DNA from: Selenomonadaceae bacterium
Lineage (GTDB): Bacteria; Bacillota; Negativicutes; Selenomonadales; Selenomonadaceae
Assembly (NCBI GenBank): GCA_030523645.1
Contig: JAUNIB010000001.1
Span: 372,001-436,000 of the forward strand
Length of the DNA stretch: 64,000 nt
Reading direction: 5' to 3'
Made by a program: the position numbers and the translations under genes. The notes beneath the pieces were generated by a model. It saw only the letters and a list, made by a program, of their open reading frames with translations. It made no database searches and was not told where the DNA came from. This document shows, in pieces, positions 62,620-64,000 of this stretch; the stretch's first letter is position 1; each line of letters begins with the position of its first letter.

Positions 62620-63546
62620 TTAGTTTTTGAAGTTTGTATTAGCGAGGACTGCCTCGGAAATTTCAGTTTCCTTCGGACCGAAATGGAGCTTGGACAGCTC
62701 TGCATCAACATATTCCTGGAAAGCAGTCAGAATTTTCCTGGTGATGGGGCCGGGAGTGCCGTCGCCAATCTTGTGATTATTCAGGCGGATTACAGGCTGA
62801 ACTTCAATATCGGTAGCGGTGATGAAGGCTTCCTCAGCACCGTAGGCAAATTCCGGGGTGACACCTTTCTCTACTGCGGTGATGCCAAGCTTCGGCAGCA
62901 GCTCCTTGAGGATAATCTCACGGGTGATACCGGGGAGAATAAGGTTGTTGGCAGGGTGAGTCCAGAGGATGCCCTCGCGGTAGATGAAGAAGTTTGCGTT
63001 GGCTGCTTCGGTGATCTGATTGGTATCCTTGCGGAAGAGAACTGCATTCTGACAATGCTTGTTGAAGGCTGCCTCCATAGCGATGGCGTTGCCCATCCTG
63101 TTAAGGGTGGGAAGGTCGCAGCGAAGTCCGCGGATATCCTCCTCCAGACTGCAGGCAATGCCCTGCTCCTGAGCATCGAGGTCAATAAGGTTTTCTCTGA
63201 TGGTCATTGCAATGTGGGGGAAGCACTGAAGAGGATAATTAAGCTGCCGCTGCCACTGACCGCGGGAAATCTGAATGTAAATCTGACCAAACTCGATGCC
63301 GGAACGGTTGATAAGCTCCTGGCAGACATTAATCATATCTTCATCCGGGTCAACAATGGGGATTACCAGGTCACGCATTGATTTCGTATATCTGGCGACA
63401 TGCTGCGGCATTGCGAAAACCTTGCCGTCATAAACCGGCAGTACCTCGAAAATACCGTCGCCCATTTGGAAGGCACGATCCTCGATGTGAACGAGACCGT
63501 CTCCTTTTTCATAAAATTCGCCGTCGTAGTAAAAGAGTTCCTGCAT
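62620..63546 (-). CDS. Class IV aminotransferase-fold protein lacking the catalytic lysine
   Basis: A 308-aa protein of the D-amino-acid/branched-chain aminotransferase family. The family segments DRAFQMGDGIFEVLPVYDGK, ITEAANANFFIYREGILWTH and ANNLILPGITREII are clear, so the PLP-phosphate region is kept. Where D-amino-acid transaminase has CDIKSLN with the Schiff-base lysine, this protein has CDLPTLNRMGN: a proline replaces the lysine. The DNA there reads GAC CTT CCC ACC CTT AAC. Normal transamination is therefore doubtful. Starts at ATG 63546 with a GGAGG site; the GalT-like gene follows. Confidence 0.88.
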   Translation of the reverse strand: MQELFYYDGEFYEKGDGLVHIEDRAFQMGDGIFEVLPVYDGKVFAMPQHVARYTKSMRDLVIPIVDPDEDMINVCQELINRSGIEFGQIYIQISRGQWQRQLNYPLQCFPHIAMTIRENLIDLDAQEQGIACSLEEDIRGLRCDLPTLNRMGNAIAMEAAFNKHCQNAVLFRKDTNQITEAANANFFIYREGILWTHPANNLILPGITREIILKELLPKLGITAVEKGVTPEFAYGAEEAFITATDIEVQPVIRLNNHKIGDGTPGPITRKILTAFQEYVDAELSKLHFGPKETEISEAVLANTNFKN

Positions 63547-63654
63547 ATTTAAGCCTCCAAATTAAGTCATAATCTTGCTGAATCATTATATTAGATTTTA
63601 CCATGAAAATACAGAGCCGCACAGAATTTTTTACTCTGACCCGATGAATATAAA

Positions 63655-63695
63655 ATAAAAAACTGCTGCTGTGCCGTAAGGACACAACAGCAGAC
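63655..63695 (-). terminator. Terminator of the cut gene at the right edge
   Basis: On the minus strand CTGCTGTTGTG pairs with CACAGCAGCAG (G-T pair included), followed by TTTTTTATTTT. Confidence 0.85.
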
Positions 63696-63712
63696 AGACA
63701 GCGGAAAACGAA

Positions 63713-64000
63713 TCAGCGGGTACTTTCCGTGACCGGATGGGGCCAGATAGTAAGGATTGGCAGACGGCCTTTGTCGGAGACGGTAAACATGCCGGCGACA
63801 AATCCCTTGGCAGGACTGTAGCAGTAGAGCATGGCGGTGTTGTCGGAATTCTTAATCGTTACCTCAAGAACCTGTATAGTTCCGTTATTGGCAACATCGG
63901 AGAAGACTGTAAGCTGCTTCTGGTCGGTGCGGCGGAAAATGTCATAGAAGCTCTTGCCGCTTGTGGAGCTGATAGGCAGACCTTCCATCTGCTCGAAGGC
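63713..64000 (-). CDS. 3' part of an unidentified gene
   Basis: The frame is open to the window edge and ends at 63713 (-). About 95 residues are visible, with beta-rich character (KQLTVFSDVANNGTIQVLEV; TIKNSDNTAMLYCYSPAKGF). No family recognised; the start lies beyond 64000. Confidence 0.75.
   Translation of the reverse strand, partial: AFEQMEGLPISSTSGKSFYDIFRRTDQKQLTVFSDVANNGTIQVLEVTIKNSDNTAMLYCYSPAKGFVAGMFTVSDKGRLPILTIWPHPVTESTR

Overview
The window is chromosomal DNA from an anaerobic, diderm member of the Firmicutes, most likely class Negativicutes (Selenomonas/Megasphaera relatives); genus is not resolved. The evidence is the gene order rpsB-tsf-pyrH-frr-uppS-cdsA-dxr-rseP-ispG-proS, a CtsR-McsA-McsB-ClpC-RadA stress operon, a T-box leader in front of ileS, and a fumarase/fumarate reductase/malic enzyme block typical of succinate- and propionate-forming anaerobes. 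Core genes have moderate G+C and a strong codon bias that leaves many long antisense open frames, which I treat as shadows.

Layout. 1-9710 (+): translation factors, UMP kinase, an orphan ferredoxin, the undecaprenyl/phospholipid/MEP-isoprenoid block and ProRS. 9738-9890: palindromic mobile-repeat-like element. 9901-16148 (+): ctsR-mcsA-mcsB-clpC-radA behind a promoter wrapped in CtsR-type heptads. 16222-17599: two tRNAs, then alr. 17697-18620: PAP2 phosphatase. 18624-28803 is an AT-richer accessory island: a serine recombinase surrounded by repeats, six consecutive membrane or exported proteins of unknown role (19827-24597), a DinJ-YafQ toxin-antitoxin pair, a small lipoprotein with three CxxHNxWH repeats, a DUF4143-type ATPase, and a DUF3990/HTH pair with twin operators. 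Its left part holds a scar fusing decayed copies of the ATPase and deoC 3' ends. 28802-34967: deoC (-), nagB-nagA, then T-box-ileS of the long type. 35071-42019: a LysR regulator with a divergent secreted hydrolase, a TMEM43-like lipoprotein, thioredoxin, a thioesterase, a CofE-like protein, RNase PH and the XTP/dITP pyrophosphatase. 42170-48252: fumarase, fumarate reductase and malic enzyme. 48437-51019: clpB under a perfect CtsR-type inverted repeat. 51180-55536 (-): exported proteins including a nucleoside hydrolase and a 5'-nucleotidase. 55558-59107 (-): a YdjGHI-like zinc-ribbon/TPM/SPFH cluster. 59318-64000: a TPR-like protein, guaB, a GalT-like HIT protein, a class IV PLP-fold protein without the expected catalytic lysine, and a cut gene.

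How the parts may work together. ctsR-clpC, clpB and perhaps the SPFH cluster share AGTCAAA heptads and may form one protein-quality and envelope-stress regulon. Malic enzyme, fumarase and fumarate reductase form the malate-fumarate-succinate branch. Exported nucleotidase and nucleoside hydrolase with deoC and guaB suggest nucleoside scavenging. The best candidates for undescribed biology are the six-gene envelope cassette, the CxxHNxWH lipoprotein that appears to have taken over a duplicated toxin-antitoxin-like promoter, and the lysine-less PLP-fold protein.
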